From positions 1 to 5,408 of the forward strand of contig CAJOGG010000158.1 in NCBI GenBank assembly GCA_905234205.1: a DNA stretch of 5,408 nt. The letters are read 5' to 3'. Each line of letters starts with the position of its first letter. Position 1 is the stretch's first letter. The notes under the pieces are model-generated. The model was not told where the DNA came from. It saw nothing but the letters and a program-made list of their open reading frames with translations, and did not search any database. Both the position numbers and the translations under genes were made by a program. Of the stretch, positions 1 to 4,882 are shown piece after piece. This stretch comes from an uncultured Synergistales bacterium (lineage in GTDB: Bacteria > Synergistota > Synergistia > Synergistales > Aminobacteriaceae).

Positions 1-19
1 TCAAGGAGAAAAGTACCCG

Positions 20-817
20 ATGAACAATATGCAAAAGCTAAAAAAATTAATTTCTTCTATCGATTACAACGAAATAAAGAAATGTTTGTCCGCGGACAGA
101 TTACGACCATACGAAGATATGGCAAAATTGACACCTTATTTAGACATAGCTCTATATAACGCAATACAATTACAATCTTCACTATTATTCTTACCATTGC
201 AATATTTAGAAATTTGCCTAAGAAACAAAATCAATGATAGTTTATTTGAGTTCTATACAAAACGCCAGAAAAAAATTAACTTACCAGGTTCACCAAAAGA
301 ATGGTATTTATGGATGCCAACAAATGCACAAACAATACATAATATTCATATAGCAAAAAATGAAACCAAGGGTACTGCAAACGACATTATTAGCCATCTT
401 CACTTTGGTATTTGGAAGCACATTTTAAATGAGCGAACAAATAATCGAGACCCGTTATTCTTCTGGAATGGCGTTGTACATAATATTTTCCCTAATACTA
501 CGTACAAAAAAGAACAAATTATTCAACAAATTAGCAATATTACAATTATACGGAATAGACTATTCCATTATGAACCAATATGGAAACCACAAGAGAAAAT
601 TCTCAGTATAGAAAATGCGTTACACGAGATCGAACAAAAATATTTATTAATATATGATTTCATTAGCTGGATGTCCACGGCATTAAAAATTTACATGAAT
701 CAATATACCGCTACATTCAGACTTCATGCAAAGAACATAAAATACTTACATGTTGACTTAGAAAAAGAATTTAGGCGAAACCCAAAACTATCTTTTCTTC
801 TAAGGAAGCAAAATTAA
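20..817 (+). CDS. Abi family protein with HEPN-type RNase motif (abortive infection)
   Basis: A 265-residue protein recognised by its family signature. In order it has LSADRLRPY (residues 23-31), an ALYNA stretch (44-48), LEICLRNKI (63-71), SHLHFGIW (125-132), PLFFW (145-149) followed by an FPN, and IRNRLFHYEPIW (177-188). The same series runs through the Abi-like proteins of many bacteria and phages. The R178-x4-H183 pair fits the HEPN catalytic motif Rx4-6H, so metal-independent RNA cleavage in the cytoplasm is the likely activity. This is inferred from the family, not shown. Length is normal and the frame is intact. The ATG at 20 has an AAGGAG at 3-8, a somewhat long spacing of 11 bases; the next ATG (29) would be worse. 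Codon use is strongly A/T-rich, unlike the leftward replication genes, which suggests separate acquisition. No partner antitoxin gene is recognisable, but the structured region after the gene could hold an RNA partner. Confidence 0.8.
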   Translation: MNNMQKLKKLISSIDYNEIKKCLSADRLRPYEDMAKLTPYLDIALYNAIQLQSSLLFLPLQYLEICLRNKINDSLFEFYTKRQKKINLPGSPKEWYLWMPTNAQTIHNIHIAKNETKGTANDIISHLHFGIWKHILNERTNNRDPLFFWNGVVHNIFPNTTYKKEQIIQQISNITIIRNRLFHYEPIWKPQEKILSIENALHEIEQKYLLIYDFISWMSTALKIYMNQYTATFRLHAKNIKYLHVDLEKEFRRNPKLSFLLRKQN

Positions 818-819
818 TT

Positions 820-858
820 TGTGTAACCTAGACACCAATTCCAGATTACACATACACT
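820..858 (+). promoter_or_regulatory. Dyad TGTGTAA/TTACACA over a weak promoter-like sequence
   Basis: Two perfect 7-base arms, TGTGTAA (820-826) and TTACACA (846-852), are separated by 19 bases just after the Abi gene. A TAGACA (829-834, one mismatch to TTGACA) lies between the arms. A TACACT (853-858) follows 18 bases further and abuts the right arm. This could be an operator over a weak promoter for the small genes downstream. It could equally be an RNA stem, or chance in A+T-rich DNA. There is no T-tract, so it is not a typical terminator. The predicted transcription start would fall almost on the SD at 865-871, which counts against the promoter reading. Confidence 0.25.
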
Positions 859-864
859 CCAACG

Positions 865-871
865 AAGGAGG
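865..871 (+). promoter_or_regulatory. Near-ideal ribosome binding site for a TTG start
   Basis: AAGGAGG, extended as AAGGAGGTGAT, is almost fully complementary to the usual 3' end of 16S rRNA and sits 7 bases before a TTG at 879. It is the reason for calling the 18-codon ORF, since an SD this long is unlikely by chance. Confidence 0.7.
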
Positions 872-878
872 TGATAAC

Positions 879-935
879 TTGAAAAATAACCATAATGGTA
901 TTTTACACGAAGGCGAACATTATATCTTCAGATAG
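879..935 (+). CDS. 18-codon ORF; leader peptide or amber-interrupted small gene
   Basis: A TTG start behind a near-ideal SD gives the peptide MKNNHNGILHEGEHYIFR, ending at TAG (933-935). Not recognised. If the TAG is skipped, the same frame continues for SGDAPFLAITNKS and stops at TGA (975-977). That TGA overlaps the SD of the next gene, the spacing expected of a translationally linked operon. Three readings are possible: a true 18-residue leader peptide, a 32-residue small protein cut short by an amber mutation, or regulated readthrough. A hairpin (932-961) includes the TAG in its 5' arm. Expression of some kind is well supported by the SD; the function is unknown. Confidence 0.5.
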   Translation: MKNNHNGILHEGEHYIFR

Positions 936-961
936 TCAGGAGATGCGCCTTTCCTGGCTAT
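932..961 (+). promoter_or_regulatory. RNA hairpin enclosing the amber codon of the leader ORF
   Basis: ATAGTCAGGA (932-941) pairs with TCCTGGCTAT (952-961) as a 10-bp stem with one G-U wobble and a 10-base loop. There is no following T-run, so it is not a standard terminator. It lies 15 bases before the SD of the 990 gene and contains the TAG at 933-935. A ribosome finishing the short ORF would melt it. A role in attenuation, coupling, readthrough or RNA processing is inferred only. Confidence 0.45.
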
Positions 962-989
962 TACAAATAAATCTTGAGGAGGTGAGCAC

Positions 990-1193
990 ATGGACAACAA
1001 ACAAGTTGAGCAAGAAAAACGATCGATCATGAAACAACTTATTGCACAGGGATTTATTCCTGAAATTGCTGCAACACTCGCAGGTGTATCTCTCAACAAA
1101 GAAGAATTACAAGCATTACAAAAAGAATATGTCGAATACATAACAAACCGCATCAAAGAGAAGAAACCATGCAGGAACTCAAAGAAACCTTAG
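990..1193 (+). CDS. Small helical protein of unknown function, possible HTH-like
   Basis: A 67-residue soluble, charged protein. The ATG at 990 has a perfect AGGAGG (977-982, extended AGGAGGTGAG) with 7-base spacing, so the start is secure. Residues 10-46 (KRSIMKQLIAQGFIPEIAATL, then AGVSLNKEELQAL) follow a helix-turn-helix-like rhythm, as in short segments of regulators and of the C-terminal tails of Rpn-type nucleases. This is a weak resemblance, not a domain assignment. The tail (55-67) is lysine-rich and could bind nucleic acid. The gene lies between the Abi and SieB-like genes on the same strand and could be a regulator of that cassette. It ends at TAG in the same frame as the SieB-like ORF further down. 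No homologue recognised. Confidence 0.65.
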   Translation: MDNKQVEQEKRSIMKQLIAQGFIPEIAATLAGVSLNKEELQALQKEYVEYITNRIKEKKPCRNSKKP

Positions 1194-1270
1194 AACTTAT
1201 CATTCATATTTTCATCATGGAGATTTCTAATATTTTCCGAAATCTCCTTAATCTGTATGTTTATATGTGA
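1169..1270 (+). CDS. Possible overlapping 33-residue hydrophobic peptide (doubtful)
   Basis: An ATG at 1169 inside the end of the 67-codon gene opens a second frame ending in TGA at 1268-1270, which overlaps the first codons of the SieB-like ORF. The peptide (MQELKETLELIIHIFIMEIS, then 13 more) is rich in I/L with a short acidic N-terminus and could form an amphipathic or membrane helix. The upstream AAAGAGAAG is a poor SD. In its favour, it bridges the two larger genes by overlap, which could couple their translation, and the SieB-like ORF lacks an SD of its own. It may be noise. Confidence 0.25.
   Translation: MQELKETLELIIHIFIMEISNIFRNLLNLYVYM
1219..1247 (+). promoter_or_regulatory. Hairpin GGAGATTTC/GAAATCTCC before the SieB-like gene
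   Basis: A perfect 9-base inverted repeat, GGAGATTTC (1219-1227) and GAAATCTCC (1239-1247), with an 11-base loop. It ends 9 bases before the ATG at 1257. The 5' arm contains GGAG, the only SD-like sequence in the area, and it is buried in the stem. No T-run follows. A translational or mRNA-stability role for the downstream ORF is possible but inferred. Confidence 0.4.
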
Positions 1271-1733
1271 TAAACTTCACATTATGAACACATCATTTAG
1301 CGAATGTATCAATTGGGGACTCTTAATCACTACTATATGCATCGTCAACAAAATATGTTTCCAAAGTTTCTATTATGTTCAATCGAAGTTTGCCCAACTA
1401 AGAGACCGACAACAAATCATTAACACACTAAGAAACTTATCGAAACAAGAAATCTTGAGGTTAAAATATATACTCAAGCAACCGTCAAAATTTGCATACT
1501 TCCTACACAACGACGCTTATATATTATTGCTAGAGCAAAAAGGCCTCATCCAGTGTATTCCTGGTGCACAGAAATACATTGAGCCTAATTCTATACACGA
1601 CGCTAACAAGGCACTGGCATTCCAGATAAACGATGAAGTAATGGCAATTATTCACAAAGATGAATTTATGCCATCGTGGAAACAACCCCAAGACAAGAAT
1701 CTATTCGCTCAATTCGATCCGTATCAAAATTAG
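1257..1733 (+). CDS. SieB-like superinfection exclusion membrane protein
   Basis: A 158-residue protein with one clear membrane segment (about residues 19-36, NWGLLITTICIVNKICF) and a cytoplasmic part. The region LRNLSKQEILRLKYIL (58-73), then a strand-rich gap, EQKGLIQ (93-99) and LAFQINDEVMAII (120-132) match the layout of the small phage superinfection exclusion B-like family as I know it: a membrane N-terminus, 'L..LS..E...L', 'L...GLI' and a terminal 'f.I.d' segment. The match is by pattern, not by search. The start is uncertain. Neither ATG 1257 nor ATG 1284 (residue 10) has an SD, and a perfect palindrome lies between them. The stop is TAG. If the family call is right, it would block DNA entry or early steps of another phage at the membrane and act beside the Abi protein. 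Confidence 0.5.
   Translation: MFICDKLHIMNTSFSECINWGLLITTICIVNKICFQSFYYVQSKFAQLRDRQQIINTLRNLSKQEILRLKYILKQPSKFAYFLHNDAYILLLEQKGLIQCIPGAQKYIEPNSIHDANKALAFQINDEVMAIIHKDEFMPSWKQPQDKNLFAQFDPYQN
1265..1282 (+). promoter_or_regulatory. Perfect palindrome ATGTGA-N6-TCACAT (CRP-type geometry)
   Basis: ATGTGA (1265-1270), six bases, then TCACAT (1277-1282): a perfect dyad with the TGTGA-N6-TCACA form bound by CRP/FNR-family regulators. It lies 2 bases before ATG 1284 and just inside the ORF if ATG 1257 is the start. As RNA it would be a 6-bp hairpin immediately ahead of ATG 1284. No promoter was recognised beside it, so regulator binding is speculative. Confidence 0.3.
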
Positions 1734-1767
1734 AATTACTCTCATCACAATAACCTCTACATACTTT

Positions 1768-1778
1768 ATAGTCAGGAG
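1768..1778 (+). repeat. Second copy of ATAGTCAGGAG (first at 932-942)
   Basis: The 11-base string ATAGTCAGGAG occurs at 932-942 and again here, once at each end of the small-gene cassette. Here it is followed by G and provides an AGGAGG (1774-1779) before a short ORF. In the first copy it forms the 5' arm of a hairpin; no matching 3' arm is seen here. It may be a duplicated ribosome-binding region or chance. Confidence 0.35.
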
Positions 1779-1782
1779 GCTT

Positions 1783-1848
1783 ATGTCGATTCGATACATG
1801 TCAAATAAAATTCTCATTGATCTGAAACATTTGTATTTATTTATCTAA
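1783..1848 (+). CDS. Possible 21-residue peptide with AGGAGG
   Basis: ATG at 1783 follows AGGAGG (1774-1779) by only 3 bases, a tight spacing that weakens the call. The peptide is MSIRYMSNKILIDLKHLYLF plus I, ending at TAA. It is basic with a hydrophobic C-terminus (LKHLYLFI) and could be a small membrane-active peptide. It is 49 bases after the SieB-like stop and would be the last gene of the rightward group. No homologue recognised. Confidence 0.3.
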   Translation: MSIRYMSNKILIDLKHLYLFI

Positions 1849-2129
1849 GTAATTTATTACAAAAATTTCAATTCAAAAATAATTTCATTATGTCTCTTGG
1901 TACGATTTAGGCTAAATTAGCTCCTAATAGCATTAGTCTTGAGTTGATAAGGATTTTATTTGGATTCTTGTTATGTCAGATTTTGGGAATTTTGACAATA
2001 CTAAATCTCGCGCTGTCAAATTGCGGAAATTTTGATGAACAGTTCAATAAATATTCTTATGGAAGGACACACTTAACTAAGCTTCAGAAATTACTGAAAC
2101 TTACTGATTTTTACTTGGTTTGGGGTTAT
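1849..2129. other. A+T-rich convergent intergenic region with small dyads
   Basis: About 280 bases between the rightward cassette and the end of the leftward primase gene. It holds short dyads: GTAAT/ATTAC (1849-1860), the odd palindrome GCTAAATTAGC (1911-1921), CTAAT/ATTAG (1924-1936) and TTTGACA/TGTCAAA (1991-1997 and 2014-2020, 16-base loop). A 10-base tandem pattern lies at 2091-2120. None has a GC-rich stem plus T-tract, so no convincing terminator is visible for either side, though both gene groups converge here. No tRNA was found. It could be a termination zone or a replication or attachment locus, but nothing proves either. Confidence 0.4.
2091..2120 (+). repeat. Three 10-base units beginning TTACT
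   Basis: TTACTGAAAC (2091), TTACTGATTT (2101) and TTACTTGGTT (2111) are head-to-tail decamers. All three share TTACT and the first two share TTACTGA. The period is one helical turn, as in small protein-binding arrays, and the array ends 9 bases before the primase stop codon. Low information content means chance is possible. Confidence 0.3.
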
Positions 2130-4787
2130 CTATTCTTCGTCGTCTTCTTCTAACCCTTCACGCCTCCTAAATTCTCGTAACTGTTTCATATCTTCTTCGC
2201 TGTCCTTACGAGCTTGTTCGATTTCTGCCTGCATATCCTCATATTCTCCCTCGTAATGCTCTTCTTCCGCTGGCTTTGCCTCTGGCTTTTTAATATCGCT
2301 GGCTATCCAATCACCGTTGATTTCTGTAATGGTAGCTTTGCATTTCAGACTCTTAAGCACTGTCAAGAAATTGCTATAGAAGCGACACGCTCCCATTGGT
2401 GGTTCTCCGTGATCCTCCAGCCATTTCTTGAACATTACATAGATTTCATGCTTGTTTACCGTTTTTCCAGTACCATCTTCATTAAGGAATATTTTTGTGC
2501 CCTTCTCAAGTGCGAATAAGTACATGGGGTTGTTGACGCATCTAAATTCCTTGATGAGTCTTGAGTGTTCCCTGATTTTTGTGAAGTGATCTTGCTTGAG
2601 TAATCTCACGAGTCCTTCGATCATCCAGTTAATGATTCCTGGTAATTCCTCACTGAGCTTATCCTCTAGATTCGGATCAATAATTTCATCATTCGCATTG
2701 AATTGCTCGTCCTCGGTGACAAAATGCTTGTCAAACTCGACAATAAGCCAACGACGCATAAAACCGTCAGTCGTATCGTTCACACTTGGAAAATTGTTAC
2801 AGCACATTATAAGCTTAGTCCTTGGATTGAACGCTATCGGATTCTTGTGTTTATAGCTGTCCTCAAGAACTTCACCGGCAACGAGTTTCTTGAATACACC
2901 TTCAGCACCACGTAAGTCACTCTCTGTCTCCGTGGAAATGTTGAGCCAGGCGTCCTTAAATGGCATAAGTCTAAAATCCTTACCAAGTTTGGAAGGCTCA
3001 ACCGCTGAAACATACCCCTTGTTATCTTCACCAGAACCTCCTAATGCCTTGCTGAGAATATTAGTGAATACACTCTTACCATTTGATCCGCTGCCTTTGA
3101 GTAACAAAGCTTTGTCGTATTTGCAGTTGGGCAGAAGAATATACCCCGCAAATTCCTGCAATAATGCTTCCTTGTCGGTTCTGTCGTCCATAACTTTCTT
3201 GATAAATTCTCTCCAGCGTGGACATTTAGCATCAACATTGTATTTGTAAGGCAGCATAACGGTTACATAGTCAGTGGCACTATGTGGGCGAAACTCCGTT
3301 TTACCCGTATTCATGTCAATGTGCAACGTGCCATTAATGAATGCAATACATGGTTTTCTGTTGAACGTTGTGATGGGTAGTTTGCTGTTGACGGATAAAT
3401 CACACTTAACCAATTTTGCGGTTGAAGATAGTTTGTTACCCGTAGCATATTTCCCATAAACTTCAGAAATATAGCCCTCTACATCAGTGTTCGTGATTGC
3501 TTCCCAAATGCCTCTGTCAGTGTACTCGTAAAATCCCGTGCGTTCGTGATACATGAGTTGATGAGCTTTCACAACTGTGTCTCTAACATCAGCTTGATCG
3601 AAGCCCTTACGTGCAAAAGTAAAAAGTCCAGAAATCCATTCCCTTGGGAAATATTTCCTTGTGGCAATGAGAATGTTATGAATATCTGCGCTGTGTGTGT
3701 ACGGACTAATTTGTTCAATGAATTGTTTGCATTTCTCAAAAGCCTGTTCACGTTCCTTGACGGTCGAATCCTCAAATGTCTTCTTCGGGGTTATGTACTC
3801 GATAAACCATTTGTATCCGTCGCGAGCAGAATTAACAATAGCTTCAACATTACCGCCATTCTCGCAAAATTCTGCTACATCTTTAGTTAGCAACGTAGCA
3901 ACTTTGAACGGAATCTTAGCCTTCAAAAGTTCCTGCGCAGCTTTGTAAGTTGCATCTTGTCCTGCCTGATCGCTGTCAAATGCCAATATGACATACTTGA
4001 AATCTCTGATAGCCTCAATAGCCTTTGACCATAAGCTACCGAAATCACAGCCGTTCGGAGATATAGCGCTGTAACCTTGCTGATAGCACTGAAGCCAGTC
4101 GAACATGCCCTCAGTGATAATCAGATAGTCCTTCTTGCGATCCAAGGTGTTAAGGCCAAGAATCGCGTTCTCAAGATACGGGTGATAATCCAATGATGCC
4201 TTCATATATTTGGGTTGTTTCTCATCTTCACCATTCCCATTCGTGTCGTAACGCCTTGTTGTGTAATATAAAATTCTGCTTCCAGTGCGATTCCAATACG
4301 GAAATCTAATTCTGAAAGTGCCGTTGTTGATCTCCAAACAAATTTGGAGAGCCTTAATAGTCTCGTCGGTAATGCCTCTAACGTGTAAATAGTTGAGAGC
4401 ATTGCCCCACGCACCGCCTTCGCCCTGTCGTTTGAAGAGTTCAGCATTGAAGTACTCGTTAGACTTCATGAACTCGTCGCGCTTGCTGAGCTGATTGTGA
4501 ATCTTGCCTTCATTCCAGTCCGGCATTAAATCCTGTAACGCTGCCTTCTTGTCACCGTTGTACTTCATGACTGCCACGAGGTCAGTAATGTCTCCGCCTT
4601 GCTGAAGCATGAAGTCATACCAAGTATTGCTCTGCGGATAAATTGCGAAAGCGTACTCACCTCTGCCGTCGTTAGCGATAGACCATGCGCGATCCTTGCG
4701 TGTAAACCTGATTCCTAAACTCTCTGCTACCTCTTTGATGTTGTATTGCTCTTGTATTTCCTTGAATAAATTTCTTTCTTGTGTCAT
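2130..4787 (-). CDS. Phage/plasmid primase-helicase: Toprim, D5 N-terminal and SF3 helicase
   Basis: An 885-residue replication protein that would prime and unwind the element's own DNA. Residues 10-90 resemble the DnaG zinc-ribbon region (SLGIRF at 23-28, GGDITDLVAVM at 64-74) but have no cysteine; the first Cys is at 150. Residues 127-215 match the front of the DnaG core (YLHVRGI, PKYMKAS). The Toprim part has TEGMFD (E226) and AFDSDQAG (D271, D273). A D5 N-terminal region (about 400-550) precedes the SF3 helicase, with Walker A GSGSNGKS (565-572, K571), Walker B WLNISTE (614-620), sensor CCNNFP (662-667) and arginine finger RR (678-679). A D5-type winged-helix end (about 775-815) and an E/D-rich tail (835-885) follow. 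ATG 4787 has GGTAGG (4795-4800) 7 bases away. A promoter-like site lies just upstream. The ORF is complete and ends in TAG. Confidence 0.93.
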   Translation of the reverse strand: MTQERNLFKEIQEQYNIKEVAESLGIRFTRKDRAWSIANDGRGEYAFAIYPQSNTWYDFMLQQGGDITDLVAVMKYNGDKKAALQDLMPDWNEGKIHNQLSKRDEFMKSNEYFNAELFKRQGEGGAWGNALNYLHVRGITDETIKALQICLEINNGTFRIRFPYWNRTGSRILYYTTRRYDTNGNGEDEKQPKYMKASLDYHPYLENAILGLNTLDRKKDYLIITEGMFDWLQCYQQGYSAISPNGCDFGSLWSKAIEAIRDFKYVILAFDSDQAGQDATYKAAQELLKAKIPFKVATLLTKDVAEFCENGGNVEAIVNSARDGYKWFIEYITPKKTFEDSTVKEREQAFEKCKQFIEQISPYTHSADIHNILIATRKYFPREWISGLFTFARKGFDQADVRDTVVKAHQLMYHERTGFYEYTDRGIWEAITNTDVEGYISEVYGKYATGNKLSSTAKLVKCDLSVNSKLPITTFNRKPCIAFINGTLHIDMNTGKTEFRPHSATDYVTVMLPYKYNVDAKCPRWREFIKKVMDDRTDKEALLQEFAGYILLPNCKYDKALLLKGSGSNGKSVFTNILSKALGGSGEDNKGYVSAVEPSKLGKDFRLMPFKDAWLNISTETESDLRGAEGVFKKLVAGEVLEDSYKHKNPIAFNPRTKLIMCCNNFPSVNDTTDGFMRRWLIVEFDKHFVTEDEQFNANDEIIDPNLEDKLSEELPGIINWMIEGLVRLLKQDHFTKIREHSRLIKEFRCVNNPMYLFALEKGTKIFLNEDGTGKTVNKHEIYVMFKKWLEDHGEPPMGACRFYSNFLTVLKSLKCKATITEINGDWIASDIKKPEAKPAEEEHYEGEYEDMQAEIEQARKDSEEDMKQLREFRRREGLEEDDEE

Positions 4788-4825
4788 AATTCAACCTACC
4801 TTTTTATTTATTTTTACTTTTAGAA

Positions 4826-4854
4826 AGTATAAAGGGGGTGGGGGAAAAATACAA
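4826..4854 (-). promoter_or_regulatory. Sigma70-type promoter for the primase gene with a C-rich spacer
   Basis: Read leftward, TTGTAT (4849-4854) as -35 and TATACT (4826-4831) as -10 are 17 bases apart, the best spacing. Transcription would start near 4819-4820 and give a leader of about 32 bases before ATG 4787. The spacer is unusual: two runs of five C split by one A (5 G, T, 5 G on the top strand), in DNA otherwise A+T-rich. It would let the primase be made separately from the upstream coiled-coil gene. Confidence 0.5.
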
Positions 4855-4882
4855 GTCCTAACCCCTAAATTTATGCCCGAAA

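Noticed and set aside
943..1032. ATG at 943 directly after AGGAG
   Set aside because: There is no spacing between the AGGAG and the ATG, and the frame runs across the strong SD and start of the 990 gene before stopping. It is unlikely to be translated.
990..1808. Genome-wide TAG reassignment (the frame from 990 is open to 1808 apart from two TAG codons)
   Set aside because: The 885-codon primase has no internal TAG and itself ends in TAG at an acidic terminus typical of a true end. Several genes here use TAG as the final stop, which recoded phages avoid. Only the local case at 933 is kept as a finding.
1890..1950. Possible tRNA or attachment-site remnant around GGCTAAATTAGCTCC
   Set aside because: No acceptor, anticodon or T-loop pattern can be built around it, and no integrase or second copy is in the window.
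1998..2020. Perfect TTGACA (1992-1997) as a rightward -35 element
   Set aside because: No -10-like hexamer is found 15-19 bases downstream on that strand, nor for the mirror copy on the other strand.
1973..2035. 20-codon ORF beginning MSDFGNFDN
   Set aside because: Only a weak GGATT stands in front of it, and the length is not unusual for chance. It is not supported enough to annotate.
1944..2153. 69-codon rightward ORF with hydrophobic ends, TTG start
   Set aside because: It has no SD, lies in A+T-rich intergenic DNA, and its last codons are antisense to the acidic C-terminus of the primase, which alone explains the F/V-rich end.
2214..4447. Several 60-119 codon ORFs on both strands inside the primase gene
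   Set aside because: They are shadows of the long leftward frame, with no SD sites or recognisable domains.
4834..4844. G-quadruplex in GGGGGTGGGGG
   Set aside because: Only two G-runs are present. An intramolecular quadruplex needs four tracts, so this would be at best a weak two-layer form.
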